Positions 36,074-43,967 of a stretch of DNA of 64,000 bases are shown here, piece by piece. This DNA is from Pseudomonas wadenswilerensis (GTDB lineage Bacteria > Pseudomonadota > Gammaproteobacteria > Pseudomonadales > Pseudomonadaceae). Every line of letters starts with the position of its first letter. The stretch's first letter is position 1. Under the pieces are notes generated by a model that made no database searches, was not told the DNA's origin, and saw only the letters and a list, made by a program, of their open reading frames with translations. A program made the position numbers and the translations under genes. Location of the stretch: contig NZ_UIDD01000012.1 of assembly GCF_900497695.1 (NCBI RefSeq), positions 250,501 to 314,500 of the forward strand, in the 5' to 3' direction.

Positions 36074-37057
36074 ATGTCGCGCATCAATTTTGCCCGCAAA
36101 ACCGCTGCTCTCGGCCTGGCCCTGGCCGCCTGCGCCCTGCCTGCTGCCGCCTTCGCCGACGCCGCCGAGCTGTCGCAGAAGCTGTACAACGAAGTTGGCG
36201 AGTACAAGTACGACGAAACCCCGGCGCGCCTGGCCAAGATCCAGGGCCTGCTCGACCAGGGTGCCGACCCGAAAGGCCAGCCGATGTTCCTGGCCGCCTC
36301 TTACAAGATCGTCGCGCCGTTCGAGCTGTTCCTGCCAAAGATCGGTGACGTCAACACGCCAATCCAGGAAAACGGCGAAACCCTGCTGCTGTTCGTCCTC
36401 AACCAGGCCGAACAGTCGAAGGCCTCCGAGGCTGACCTGCGCATGGTCAAGGGCCTGATCAAGGCCGGCGCCAACGTCAACGTGCTAGCCCAGGGCGATT
36501 CCGCCACGCCGCTGAACACCGCGGCACGCAAGGGCTCACCCGAACTGATCAAGCTGCTGCTGGATTCCGGCGCCGATGCCAAGGCCGTCCGGCCGAACGG
36601 CTTTACCCCATTGACCGGGCCGGGTGCCTCGAACCTGGAGGTGATCAAGCTGCTGGTCGCTGCCGGCGCCAATCCGTACCAGGTCACCCAGACCGGCTCG
36701 ACGCCGCTGCACCATGTTTGCGAACGCGCCTTTGAAATGAACGGCCAGCCCGACCCGCAAGCCGCCCAGCGCATCGCCCTGCTGCTGAAAAAAGGCAGCT
36801 CGATCGATGCCTACCACGAGCAGCACGGCACCTTCCCGGTCGGTACGCCGCTGGAAGAAGCCGCCCGCTCGGACAACCCGGACTGCGTCGCCGCACTGAT
36901 CAAGGCCGGCTCCAGCCTGAAGGCCCCGGCGTTCCCGGAGAGCTACCTGGCCAAGTACCCGCAGGCCAAGCAGAAGACCGTCCAGGAGTACGTGCTGTCG
37001 GCCGCTGAAGAGTCGCCAACCCTGTATACCGAAGAAGTGGTCAAGCTGTTCAAGTAA
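36074..37057 (+). CDS. secreted ankyrin-repeat protein
   Basis: The 327-residue protein has a clear signal peptide (about residues 1-28, ending AAFADAAE), then at least four to five ankyrin-type repeats with the turn pattern G-x-D/N-x-N and TPL: GLIKAGANVNVLAQ..ATPLNTAARKGSPELIKLLLDSGADAK is split over two repeats, and a TPLHHVCERAFE repeat follows. It should be a periplasmic protein-binding scaffold. The first codon may be the TTG before this ATG, but AAGGA fits the ATG. It stands alone between tonB and algH; partners unknown. Confidence 0.82.
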   Translation: MSRINFARKTAALGLALAACALPAAAFADAAELSQKLYNEVGEYKYDETPARLAKIQGLLDQGADPKGQPMFLAASYKIVAPFELFLPKIGDVNTPIQENGETLLLFVLNQAEQSKASEADLRMVKGLIKAGANVNVLAQGDSATPLNTAARKGSPELIKLLLDSGADAKAVRPNGFTPLTGPGASNLEVIKLLVAAGANPYQVTQTGSTPLHHVCERAFEMNGQPDPQAAQRIALLLKKGSSIDAYHEQHGTFPVGTPLEEAARSDNPDCVAALIKAGSSLKAPAFPESYLAKYPQAKQKTVQEYVLSAAEESPTLYTEEVVKLFK

Positions 37058-37128
37058 CCCCGCAGTAAAGCTGACAAGGTGACGCCAGCACCTTGTCAGC
37101 GTGGCCGCTCACCGCCACACTATCAACC

Positions 37129-37698
37129 ATGAAGAACCTCAGCCCGGATTACCTCAAGCACCAGTTCCTGATCGCCATGCCACACATGGCCGACCCGAAC
37201 TTCGCGCAGACCTTGACCTACATCGTCGAGCACAACGCCAATGGGGCGATGGGGCTGGTGGTCAATCGGCCACAGGACCTCAACCTGGCCGATATCCTCG
37301 AACAGCTGCGTCCGGACGTCGACCCGCCGGCCAGTTGCATTCACGTGCCAATCTACATGGGCGGCCCGGTGCAAACCGACCGCGGCTTCGTCCTGCACAC
37401 CAGTGACCGTACTTTCCAGGCTACCGTCGAGCTCGACGGCCTGTCGCTGACCACGTCCCAGGACGTGCTGTTCGCCATTGCCGATGGCCTCGGCCCCAAA
37501 CAGAGCCTGATCACCCTCGGCTACGCCGGCTGGGAAGCCGGGCAGCTGGAAGCGGAGCTGGCCGACAACGCCTGGCTGAACTGCCCGTTCGACCCCGAGA
37601 TCATCTTCGGCATGGCCTGCGAGCAACGTCTTGAAGCGGCCGCCGCAAGCCTTGGGATCAACCTCAGCCTGCTGACCAGCCAGGCGGGGCACGCCTGA
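37129..37698 (+). CDS. algH: YqgE/AlgH-family protein
   Basis: The 189-residue YqgE/AlgH protein has the conserved start YLKHQFLIAMPHMADPNF and the GAMGLVVNRP and YMGGPVQTDRGF segments. AlgH was first named as affecting alginate regulation; its molecular role is not settled. The ATG at 37129 has no clear Shine-Dalgarno; an upstream in-frame start exists at 37093 but is not family-like. Its stop overlaps the start of ruvX (TGATG), the standard coupling of these two genes. Confidence 0.9.
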   Translation: MKNLSPDYLKHQFLIAMPHMADPNFAQTLTYIVEHNANGAMGLVVNRPQDLNLADILEQLRPDVDPPASCIHVPIYMGGPVQTDRGFVLHTSDRTFQATVELDGLSLTTSQDVLFAIADGLGPKQSLITLGYAGWEAGQLEAELADNAWLNCPFDPEIIFGMACEQRLEAAAASLGINLSLLTSQAGHA

Positions 37699-38129
37699 TG
37701 ACTGAAGTACGCCTACTGCTGGGCTTTGACTACGGCAGCCGCCAGATCGGCGTCGCGGTCGGCCAGGTGATCACCGGACAGGCCCGCGAGCTGTGCACCC
37801 TCAAGGCGCAGAACGGCACGCCGGACTGGGCCCAGGTGGAAAAACTGATCAAGGAATGGAAGCCCGACGCCCTGGTGGTCGGCCTGCCGTTGAACATGGA
37901 CGGCACCCCCAGCGAGATGAGCGAGCGCGCGGAAAAGTTCGCCCGCCGCCTCAATGGCCGTTTCAACCTGCCGGTGCACACCCACGACGAACGCCTGACC
38001 ACCTTCGAGGCCAAGGGCAAGCGCATGGCCCGTGGCGGCCAGCGCGGCAGTTACCGCGACAACCCGGTGGATGCCATTGCCGCCGCCTTGCTGCTGCAGG
38101 GCTGGCTGGAGGCCAATACCGGGGCCTGA
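37698..38129 (+). CDS. ruvX: RuvX/YqgF Holliday-junction-resolvase-like protein
   Basis: The 143-residue RNase H-fold protein is thought to act in pre-16S rRNA 5' maturation; a resolvase role was proposed first. Conserved catalytic acidic residues are visible in LGFDYGSRQIGVAVG, in VHTHDERLTT, and in the C-terminal DNPVDAIAAALLLQ. The start codon overlaps the algH stop. The gene leads into pyrRBC' after 62 nt. Confidence 0.93.
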   Translation: MTEVRLLLGFDYGSRQIGVAVGQVITGQARELCTLKAQNGTPDWAQVEKLIKEWKPDALVVGLPLNMDGTPSEMSERAEKFARRLNGRFNLPVHTHDERLTTFEAKGKRMARGGQRGSYRDNPVDAIAAALLLQGWLEANTGA

Positions 38130-38191
38130 GCCCCGATCATCGCATTCAAGCCGGGCTAGCGCACCGCTCCCCGGCCTCTTGAGGAGCAAGC

Positions 38192-38710
38192 ATGAGCCTA
38201 CCCAATCCCGCCGAACTGATCCGGCAGATGGCCGTCGACCTTCGCGCCCATCTGGCCCGGCGCGCCATTGCCGAGCCGCGCTTCATCGGCATCCGCACCG
38301 GTGGTGTCTGGGTCGCCCAGGCACTGCTTGAAGAACTGGGCAGCGACACCGCCCTGGGCACACTCGACGTTTCCTTCTACCGCGACGACTTCAGCCAGAA
38401 CGGCCTGCACCCGCAGGTGCGCCCGTCCGACTTGCCGTTCGAGATCGAAGGCCAGCACCTGGTGCTGATCGACGACGTGCTGATGAGCGGACGCACCATC
38501 CGTGCCGCCCTCAACGAACTGTTCGACTATGGCCGTCCGGCCAGTGTAACCCTGGTCTGCCTGCTCGACCTGGATGCCGGCGAATTGCCGATCCGGCCGA
38601 ATGTGGTCGGTGCCACCCTGTCGCTGGCCGCCCATGAACGGGTAAAATTGACCGGACCCGCACCGCTCGCCCTCGAGCGCCAGGACCTCGCCTCCGCTTC
38701 CGCCCTTTAA
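38192..38710 (+). CDS. pyrR: PyrR bifunctional pyrimidine regulator / uracil phosphoribosyltransferase
   Basis: The 172-residue phosphoribosyltransferase-fold protein has the PRPP-binding loop LVLIDDVLMSGRTIRAAL and the RTGGVWVAQ and YRDDF segments of PyrR. In Bacillus it binds RNA; in Pseudomonas its regulatory mechanism is less clear. GAGGAG precedes the ATG. It is the first gene of pyrR-pyrB-pyrC' (gap to pyrB 12 nt). I see no obvious attenuator in the 62 nt before it. Confidence 0.93.
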   Translation: MSLPNPAELIRQMAVDLRAHLARRAIAEPRFIGIRTGGVWVAQALLEELGSDTALGTLDVSFYRDDFSQNGLHPQVRPSDLPFEIEGQHLVLIDDVLMSGRTIRAALNELFDYGRPASVTLVCLLDLDAGELPIRPNVVGATLSLAAHERVKLTGPAPLALERQDLASASAL

Positions 38711-38722
38711 GAGTCCCCTGCG

Positions 38723-39727
38723 ATGACGCCAATCGACGCCAAGCGCCCGCTGCAGCTCAATGATCAGGGCCAGCTGCGCCACTTCCTCTCGCTCGACGGT
38801 TTGCCCCGCGAACTGCTGACCGAAATCCTCGACACTGCCGACTCGTTCCTCGAAGTCGGCGCCCGGGCCGTCAAGAAGGTTCCGTTGCTGCGCGGCAAGA
38901 CCGTCTGCAACGTGTTCTTCGAAAACTCCACCCGCACCCGTACCACCTTTGAACTGGCCGCCCAGCGGCTGTCGGCGGACGTCATCACCCTGAACGTGTC
39001 GACCTCCTCGACCAGCAAGGGCGAAACCCTGTTCGACACCCTGCGCAACCTCGAAGCCATGGCGGCCGACATGTTCGTCGTGCGTCATGCCGACTCGGGC
39101 GCCGCGCACTTCATCGCCGAGCACGTATGCCCGGAGGTGGCGATCATCAATGGCGGCGACGGCCGCCACGCCCACCCGACCCAGGGCATGCTCGACATGC
39201 TCACCATTCGTCGGCACAAGGGCGGTTTCGAAAACCTCTCGGTGGCCATCGTCGGCGACATCCTGCACTCGCGGGTAGCGCGCTCGAACATGCTTGCACT
39301 GAAAACCCTGGGCTGCCCGGACATCCGCGTGATCGGCCCGAAAACCCTGCTGCCGATCGGTATCGAGCAGTACGGCGTCAAGGTCTACACCGACCTGGAA
39401 CAGGGCCTGAAAGACGTCGACGTGGTGATCATGCTGCGCCTGCAGCGTGAGCGCATGGCCGGCGGCCTGCTGCCCAGCGAAGGCGAGTTCTACCGCCTGT
39501 TCGGCCTGACCACCGCGCGCCTGGCCGGGGCCAAGCCGGATGCCATCGTCATGCACCCGGGCCCGATCAACCGCGGCGTAGAGATTGAATCAGCGGTGGC
39601 CGACGGTGCTCACTCGGTGATCCTCAACCAGGTCACCTACGGTATCGCCGTACGCATGGCGGTGCTGTCCATGGCCATGAGCGGGCAGACCGCGCAACGT
39701 CAATTCGAGCAGGAGAACGCCCAGTGA
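38723..39727 (+). CDS. pyrB: aspartate carbamoyltransferase catalytic chain
   Basis: PyrB joins carbamoyl phosphate to aspartate at the start of pyrimidine synthesis. The 334-residue protein has the carbamoyl-phosphate loop FENSTRTRTTFELAA, the moving 80s-type loop with SSTSKGET, and HPGPINRGVE near the C-terminus. It carries the N-terminal extension typical of Pseudomonas class A ATCases, which form a dodecamer with PyrC'. It overlaps pyrC' by 4 nt (ATGA-type coupling). Confidence 0.97.
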   Translation: MTPIDAKRPLQLNDQGQLRHFLSLDGLPRELLTEILDTADSFLEVGARAVKKVPLLRGKTVCNVFFENSTRTRTTFELAAQRLSADVITLNVSTSSTSKGETLFDTLRNLEAMAADMFVVRHADSGAAHFIAEHVCPEVAIINGGDGRHAHPTQGMLDMLTIRRHKGGFENLSVAIVGDILHSRVARSNMLALKTLGCPDIRVIGPKTLLPIGIEQYGVKVYTDLEQGLKDVDVVIMLRLQRERMAGGLLPSEGEFYRLFGLTTARLAGAKPDAIVMHPGPINRGVEIESAVADGAHSVILNQVTYGIAVRMAVLSMAMSGQTAQRQFEQENAQ

Positions 39728-40995
39728 CCCTCAGTATTCTCGGCGCCCGGGTCATCGACCCCCTGAGCGGCCTGGACCAGACCACTGACCTGCACATCGA
39801 TGCCGGCAAGATCATCGCCATCGGCGCCGCCCCGGCAGGCTTCAAGCCTGCACGCAGCATCGATGCCCAGGGCCTGGTCGCCGCGCCCGGCCTGGTCGAC
39901 CTCAACGTCGCCCTGCGCGAGCCCGGCTACAGCCGCAAAGGCAGCATCGCCAGCGAAACCCGCGCCGCCGCTGCCGGTGGCGTCACCAGCCTGTGCTGCC
40001 CGCCGCAGACCAAGCCGGTGCTGGACACCTCGGCGGTGGCCGAGCTGATTCTCGACCGCGCCCGCGAAGCCGGGCACAGCAAGGTCTACCCGATCGGCGC
40101 CCTGAGCAAAGGCCTGGAAGGCGAGCAGCTTGCCGAGCTGATTGCGTTGCGTGACGCCGGCTGCGTGGCCTTTGGCAACGGCCTCAATGCCTTTGGCAAC
40201 AACCGCACCCTGGCCCGCGCGCTGGAATACGCCGCGACCTTCGACCTGACGGTGATCTTCCACTCCCAGGACCGCGACCTGGCTCAGGACGGCCTGGCCC
40301 ACGAAGGCGCCATGGCCAGCTTCCTCGGCCTGCCGGGAATTCCGGAAACCGCCGAAACCGTGGCCCTGGCGCGCAACCTGCTGCTGGTCGAACAGACCGG
40401 CGTGCGAGCGCACTTCAGCCAGCTGACCAGCGCCCGCGGCGCGCGGCTGATCGCCCAGGCCCAGGAACTGGGCCTGCCAGTGACCGCCGACGTTGCCTTG
40501 TACCAACTGATCCTCACTGACGAAGCGCTGCGCGACTTCTCCAGCCTGTACCACGTGCAACCGCCGCTGCGCACCCGCGCCGACCGCGACGGCCTGCGCG
40601 AGGCGGTGAGGTCCGGGGTGATCCAGGCGATCTCCAGCCATCACCAGCCCCATGAGCGTGATGCCAAGCTGGCGCCGTTCGGTGCGACCGAACCGGGCAT
40701 CAGCAGTGTCGAACTGTTGCTGCCGCTGGCCATGACCCTGGTGGAAGACGGCCTGCTCGACCTGCCGACTTTGTTGCAGCGTTTGTCTGCGGGCCCGGCC
40801 GCGGCGCTGCGCCTGCCCGCGGGCGAGCTGAAGGTTGGCAGTGCGGCCGACCTGGTGCTGTTCGATGCCAAGGCCTCGACCGTAGCCGGCGAGCAGTGGC
40901 GCTCCAGGGGCGACAACTGCCCGTTCATCGGCCACTGCCTGCCGGGCGCGGTGCGTTATACCTTGGTCGATGGGCATATCAGCCACGAGGCCTGA
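39724..40995 (+). CDS. pyrC': PyrC', inactive dihydroorotase-like subunit of aspartate carbamoyltransferase
   Basis: The 423-residue protein has the dihydroorotase fold but not its metal site: where active enzymes have Asp-x-His-x-His, this one has DLNVALREPG with N61 and A63. In P. putida and P. aeruginosa this protein (also called PyrX) has no dihydroorotase activity and is needed to assemble active ATCase. The start is GTG inside the end of pyrB, giving equal synthesis of the two subunits. A true dihydroorotase must be encoded elsewhere. Confidence 0.93.
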   Translation: MTLSILGARVIDPLSGLDQTTDLHIDAGKIIAIGAAPAGFKPARSIDAQGLVAAPGLVDLNVALREPGYSRKGSIASETRAAAAGGVTSLCCPPQTKPVLDTSAVAELILDRAREAGHSKVYPIGALSKGLEGEQLAELIALRDAGCVAFGNGLNAFGNNRTLARALEYAATFDLTVIFHSQDRDLAQDGLAHEGAMASFLGLPGIPETAETVALARNLLLVEQTGVRAHFSQLTSARGARLIAQAQELGLPVTADVALYQLILTDEALRDFSSLYHVQPPLRTRADRDGLREAVRSGVIQAISSHHQPHERDAKLAPFGATEPGISSVELLLPLAMTLVEDGLLDLPTLLQRLSAGPAAALRLPAGELKVGSAADLVLFDAKASTVAGEQWRSRGDNCPFIGHCLPGAVRYTLVDGHISHEA

Positions 40996-41000
40996 TATCC

Positions 41001-41097
41001 GGGGCCGCGTTGCGGCCCCATCGCCGGCAAGGCCGGCTCCCACAGGTCCTGTATGCACCGATCCTTATGGGAGCCGGCCTTGCCGGCGATGGGGCCC
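41001..41097. repeat. REP pair with flanking hairpin after pyrC'
   Basis: A GGGGCCGC/GCGGCCCC hairpin (41001-41019) is followed by ATCGCCGGCAAGGCCGGCTCC and the mirror GGAGCCGGCCTTGCCGGCGAT. The unit ends 26 nt before the -35 box of the hslV promoter. Confidence 0.85.
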
Positions 41098-41123
41098 TGA
41101 AGGATTACCGCTCATCCTTCAAG

Positions 41124-41151
41124 GTTGAAATCTTTCCTACCACCCCCATAT
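41124..41151 (+). promoter_or_regulatory. sigma32 (RpoH) heat-shock promoter of hslVU
   Basis: GTTGAAA (41124-41130) and CCCCATAT (41144-41151) are separated by 13 nt. They match the RpoH consensus CTTGAAA / CCCCATNT almost fully. The predicted start near 41159 leaves about 38 nt before the hslV start codon. Confidence 0.85.
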
Positions 41152-41196
41152 GAGTCTGCATCAGGCATTTTCGCCCCGCTGCGTGGAGACTCTCCC

Positions 41197-41727
41197 TTGA
41201 CCACCATCGTTTCAGTTCGCCGCCACGGCAAAGTCGTCATGGGCGGCGACGGCCAGGTTTCTCTCGGCAACACCGTGATGAAAGGCAACGCCAAGAAAGT
41301 CCGCCGCCTGTACCACGGTCAGGTCATCGCCGGTTTCGCCGGTGCCACCGCCGACGCCTTCACCCTGTTCGAACGCTTTGAAGGCCAGCTGGAAAAACAC
41401 CAGGGCCATCTGGTCCGTGCCGCCGTGGAGCTGGCCAAGGAATGGCGTACCGACCGTTCCCTGAGCCGCCTGGAAGCCATGCTGGCCGTGGCCAACAAGG
41501 ACGCATCCTTGATCATTACCGGCAACGGTGACGTGGTCGAACCCGAAGACGGCCTGATCGCCATGGGCTCCGGTGGCGCCTACGCCCAGGCCGCCGCTCG
41601 CGCCCTGCTGCAAAAGACCGACCTCTCGGCCCGCGAAATCGCCGAGACCGCGCTGAACATCGCCGGTGACATCTGTGTGTTCACCAACCATCACCTGACC
41701 ATCGAGGAGCAGGACCTGGCCGAGTAA
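41197..41727 (+). CDS. hslV: HslV, peptidase subunit of the HslUV protease
   Basis: HslV is the proteasome-like threonine peptidase that works with the HslU ATPase. The mature protein starts TTIVSVRRHGKVVMGGDGQVS; the catalytic threonine is residue 2, exposed by loss of the initiator. The start must therefore be the TTG at 41197, which has GGAGA upstream; the longer frame from 41125 would bury the threonine and cannot be right. Length 176 residues, normal. hslU follows 77 nt later; the heat-shock promoter is directly upstream. Confidence 0.96.
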   Translation: MTTIVSVRRHGKVVMGGDGQVSLGNTVMKGNAKKVRRLYHGQVIAGFAGATADAFTLFERFEGQLEKHQGHLVRAAVELAKEWRTDRSLSRLEAMLAVANKDASLIITGNGDVVEPEDGLIAMGSGGAYAQAAARALLQKTDLSAREIAETALNIAGDICVFTNHHLTIEEQDLAE

Positions 41728-41804
41728 TTCAGCTGTTCTGGCGCCCGGCCCCGGTGGCCGGGCTTTTCCACGCTGACTTATCGAGCCCAAGGACCATCAC
41801 TACC

Positions 41805-43142
41805 ATGTCCATGACCCCCCGCGAGATCGTCCACGAACTCAACCGCCACATCATCGGCCAGGACGACGCCAAGCGCGCCGTCGCCATCGCCTTGCGCAAC
41901 CGCTGGCGGCGTATGCAGCTGCCGGCCGAGCTGCGCGTTGAAGTGACGCCGAAGAACATCCTGATGATCGGCCCGACCGGCGTCGGCAAAACCGAAATCG
42001 CCCGCCGCCTGGCAAAGCTTGCCAACGCACCGTTCATCAAGGTCGAAGCGACCAAGTTCACCGAAGTCGGTTATGTCGGCCGTGATGTCGAGTCGATCAT
42101 CCGCGACCTGGCCGATGCCGCGATCAAGATGCTCCGCGAGCAGGAAATCATCCGCGTCGGTCACCGCGCCGAAGACGCTGCCGAAGAGCGCATCCTTGAT
42201 GCCCTGTTGCCACCGGCACGCACCGGTTTCAACGAAGACCAGGTCGCCAGCCAGGACTCCAACACCCGCCAGCTGTTCCGCAAGCGCCTGCGCGAAGGCC
42301 AGCTGGACGACAAGGAAATCGAGATCGAAGTGGCCGAAGCCATGGGCGTCGACATTTCCGCGCCACCGGGCATGGAGGAAATGACCAACCAGTTGCAGAA
42401 CCTCTTCGCCAACATGGGCAAGGGCAAGCGCAAGAGCCGCAAGCTCAAGGTCAAGGAAGCACTCAAGCTGGTGCGTGACGAAGAAGCCGGGCGCCTGGTC
42501 AACGAAGACGAGCTCAAGGCCAAGGCCCTGGAAGCGGTCGAGCAGCACGGCATCGTGTTCATCGACGAAATCGACAAGGTCGCCAAGCGCGGCAACGTCG
42601 GCGGTGCCGATGTGTCCCGTGAAGGCGTACAGCGCGACCTGCTGCCGCTGATTGAAGGCTGCACGGTGAACACCAAGCTGGGCATGGTCAAGACCGACCA
42701 CATCCTGTTCATCGCCTCCGGTGCCTTCCACCTGAGCAAGCCGAGCGACCTGGTACCCGAGCTGCAAGGCCGCCTGCCGATCCGCGTCGAACTCAAGGCC
42801 CTGAGCCCGGAAGACTTCGAGCGCATCCTCAGCGAACCGCACGCCTCGCTCACCGAGCAGTACCGTGAGCTGCTGAAAACCGAAGGCCTGAACATCGAGT
42901 TCGCCGCCGACGGTATCAAGCGCCTGGCCGAGATTGCCTGGCAGGTTAACGAAAAAACCGAGAACATCGGTGCCCGTCGCCTGCACACCCTGCTCGAGCG
43001 TCTGCTCGAAGAGGTGTCGTTCAGCGCCGGCGACCTGGCCAGCGCCCACAGCGAAGCGCCGATCCGCATCGACGCCGACTACGTCAACAGCCACCTGGGC
43101 GAATTGGCGCAGAACGAAGACCTGTCACGCTATATTCTCTAA
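41805..43142 (+). CDS. hslU: HslU, ATPase subunit of the HslUV protease
   Basis: The 445-residue AAA+ unfoldase feeds substrates to HslV. Walker A GPTGVGKT is at residues 56-63, Walker B VFIDEIDKVAKRG lies near 250, the I-domain insert lies between them, and the C-terminus DLSRYIL is the tail that docks into HslV. I chose the ATG at 41805 (MSMTPREIVHELNRHIIGQ), where AAGGA lies upstream; a second ATG two codons later is possible. It is in one operon with hslV. Confidence 0.97.
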   Translation: MSMTPREIVHELNRHIIGQDDAKRAVAIALRNRWRRMQLPAELRVEVTPKNILMIGPTGVGKTEIARRLAKLANAPFIKVEATKFTEVGYVGRDVESIIRDLADAAIKMLREQEIIRVGHRAEDAAEERILDALLPPARTGFNEDQVASQDSNTRQLFRKRLREGQLDDKEIEIEVAEAMGVDISAPPGMEEMTNQLQNLFANMGKGKRKSRKLKVKEALKLVRDEEAGRLVNEDELKAKALEAVEQHGIVFIDEIDKVAKRGNVGGADVSREGVQRDLLPLIEGCTVNTKLGMVKTDHILFIASGAFHLSKPSDLVPELQGRLPIRVELKALSPEDFERILSEPHASLTEQYRELLKTEGLNIEFAADGIKRLAEIAWQVNEKTENIGARRLHTLLERLLEEVSFSAGDLASAHSEAPIRIDADYVNSHLGELAQNEDLSRYIL

Positions 43143-43223
43143 AGCGGCAAGCTTCAAGCGGCAAGCTGCAAGTTAAGCGCGCTGGACGCCTTCTCTTGCA
43201 GCTTGTAGCTTGCAGCTTGTAGC
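43143..43223. repeat. GCAAGC-rich inverted repeat between hslU and the DUF971 gene
   Basis: GCGGCAAGCTTCAAGCGGC with AAGCTGCAAG on the left is mirrored by CTTGCAGCTTGTAGCTTGC on the right. It is of the same family as 12964-13034. Confidence 0.78.
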
Positions 43224-43239
43224 CCAAGAGCCCTTATCC

Positions 43240-43617
43240 ATGACCAGACTCCCCAGCGGCATCAACCTGCACAAAGCCTCCAAGACCCTCACCCTGACCT
43301 ACGGGCCAGACGAGGTGTACCACCTGCCCGCCGAATTCCTGCGCGTGCACTCCCCCTCCGCCGAGGTCCAGGGCCACGGCAATCCGATCCTGCAGTACGG
43401 CAAGCTCGGCGTTGGCCTGAGCGGGCTGGAACCTGCCGGCCAATACGCACTGAAACTGACCTTCGACGACGGCCACGACAGCGGCCTGTTCACCTGGGAA
43501 TACCTAGAACAGCTGTGCCTGCGCCAGGACGAACTCTGGGCGGACTATCTCGGCGAGCTGGCAAAAGCCGGTAAATCCCGCGACCCCAACGAGTCGATCG
43601 TCAAGCTGATGCTCTAG
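43240..43617 (+). CDS. DUF971 (gamma-butyrobetaine hydroxylase-like N-terminal domain) protein
   Basis: The 125-residue single-domain protein contains LTLTYGPDEVYHLPAEFLRVHSP and LTFDDGHDSGLFTWEYL, the DUF971 pattern that also forms the N-terminal domain of gamma-butyrobetaine hydroxylase. Small stand-alone members are linked in other bacteria to iron-sulfur or Mrp/ApbC-type proteins; function is not settled. It follows hslU after an intergenic repeat and comes before the PHA locus, a constant order in Pseudomonas. The start at 43240 has only a weak ribosome site. Confidence 0.85.
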   Translation: MTRLPSGINLHKASKTLTLTYGPDEVYHLPAEFLRVHSPSAEVQGHGNPILQYGKLGVGLSGLEPAGQYALKLTFDDGHDSGLFTWEYLEQLCLRQDELWADYLGELAKAGKSRDPNESIVKLML

Positions 43618-43733
43618 CTCGGGCCCTTCAGGGTTTAGAGCGCATTTTCTAATTCTATTTGCTTGAATGCCTGCACCACGGCCAATGACTGGCCGTCTTG
43701 CGCAATACCAAAAAGTCGGGTAACCAATGGATC

Positions 43734-43749
43734 TGGCAAGCTCCCTGCA
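43734..43749 (+). promoter_or_regulatory. putative sigma54 -24/-12 promoter of phaC1
   Basis: TGGCAAG-CTCC-CTGCA places GG and GC ten bases apart, as RpoN needs, and matches most of the TGGCACG-N4-TTGCA consensus. The -12 half overlaps an 8-bp stem CCCTGCAT (43743-43750) / ATGCAGGG (43759-43766). A -24/-12 promoter for phaC1 has been proposed in P. aeruginosa. The 350-nt gap 43618-43967 otherwise holds an AT-rich element (43645-43663) and no gene. Confidence 0.5.
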
Positions 43750-43967
43750 TCGGATTTAATGCAGGGTCGGGCTGGTATGTAGAGGTCGCGAGCGAAAGCA
43801 GGCAGTCTTCTCACGCAGAAAAAACCCGCAGGGCTCATCGTCGTTTGCATCCGGCCGCAGGACCGCAGTTCGTTATCACTGGTCACCCGAGCAGCAGTAC
43901 CGGGCGTTCGTCTGTGTAACGCGCACAGTCAAACCGGTACTCGTCTCAGGACAACGGAGCGTCGTAG

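Noticed and set aside
41125..41196. 24 additional N-terminal residues for HslV
   Set aside because: They would hide the catalytic N-terminal threonine, and they overlap the heat-shock promoter and leader.
43610..43645. GCTCTA...TAGAGC after the DUF971 gene as an intrinsic terminator
   Set aside because: The loop is long, the stem is only six pairs and the T-run is short. Too weak to list.
43690..43706. TGGCCGTCTTGCGC as a second sigma54 promoter
   Set aside because: The distance between GG and GC is too short for RpoN. The site at 43734 has the right spacing.
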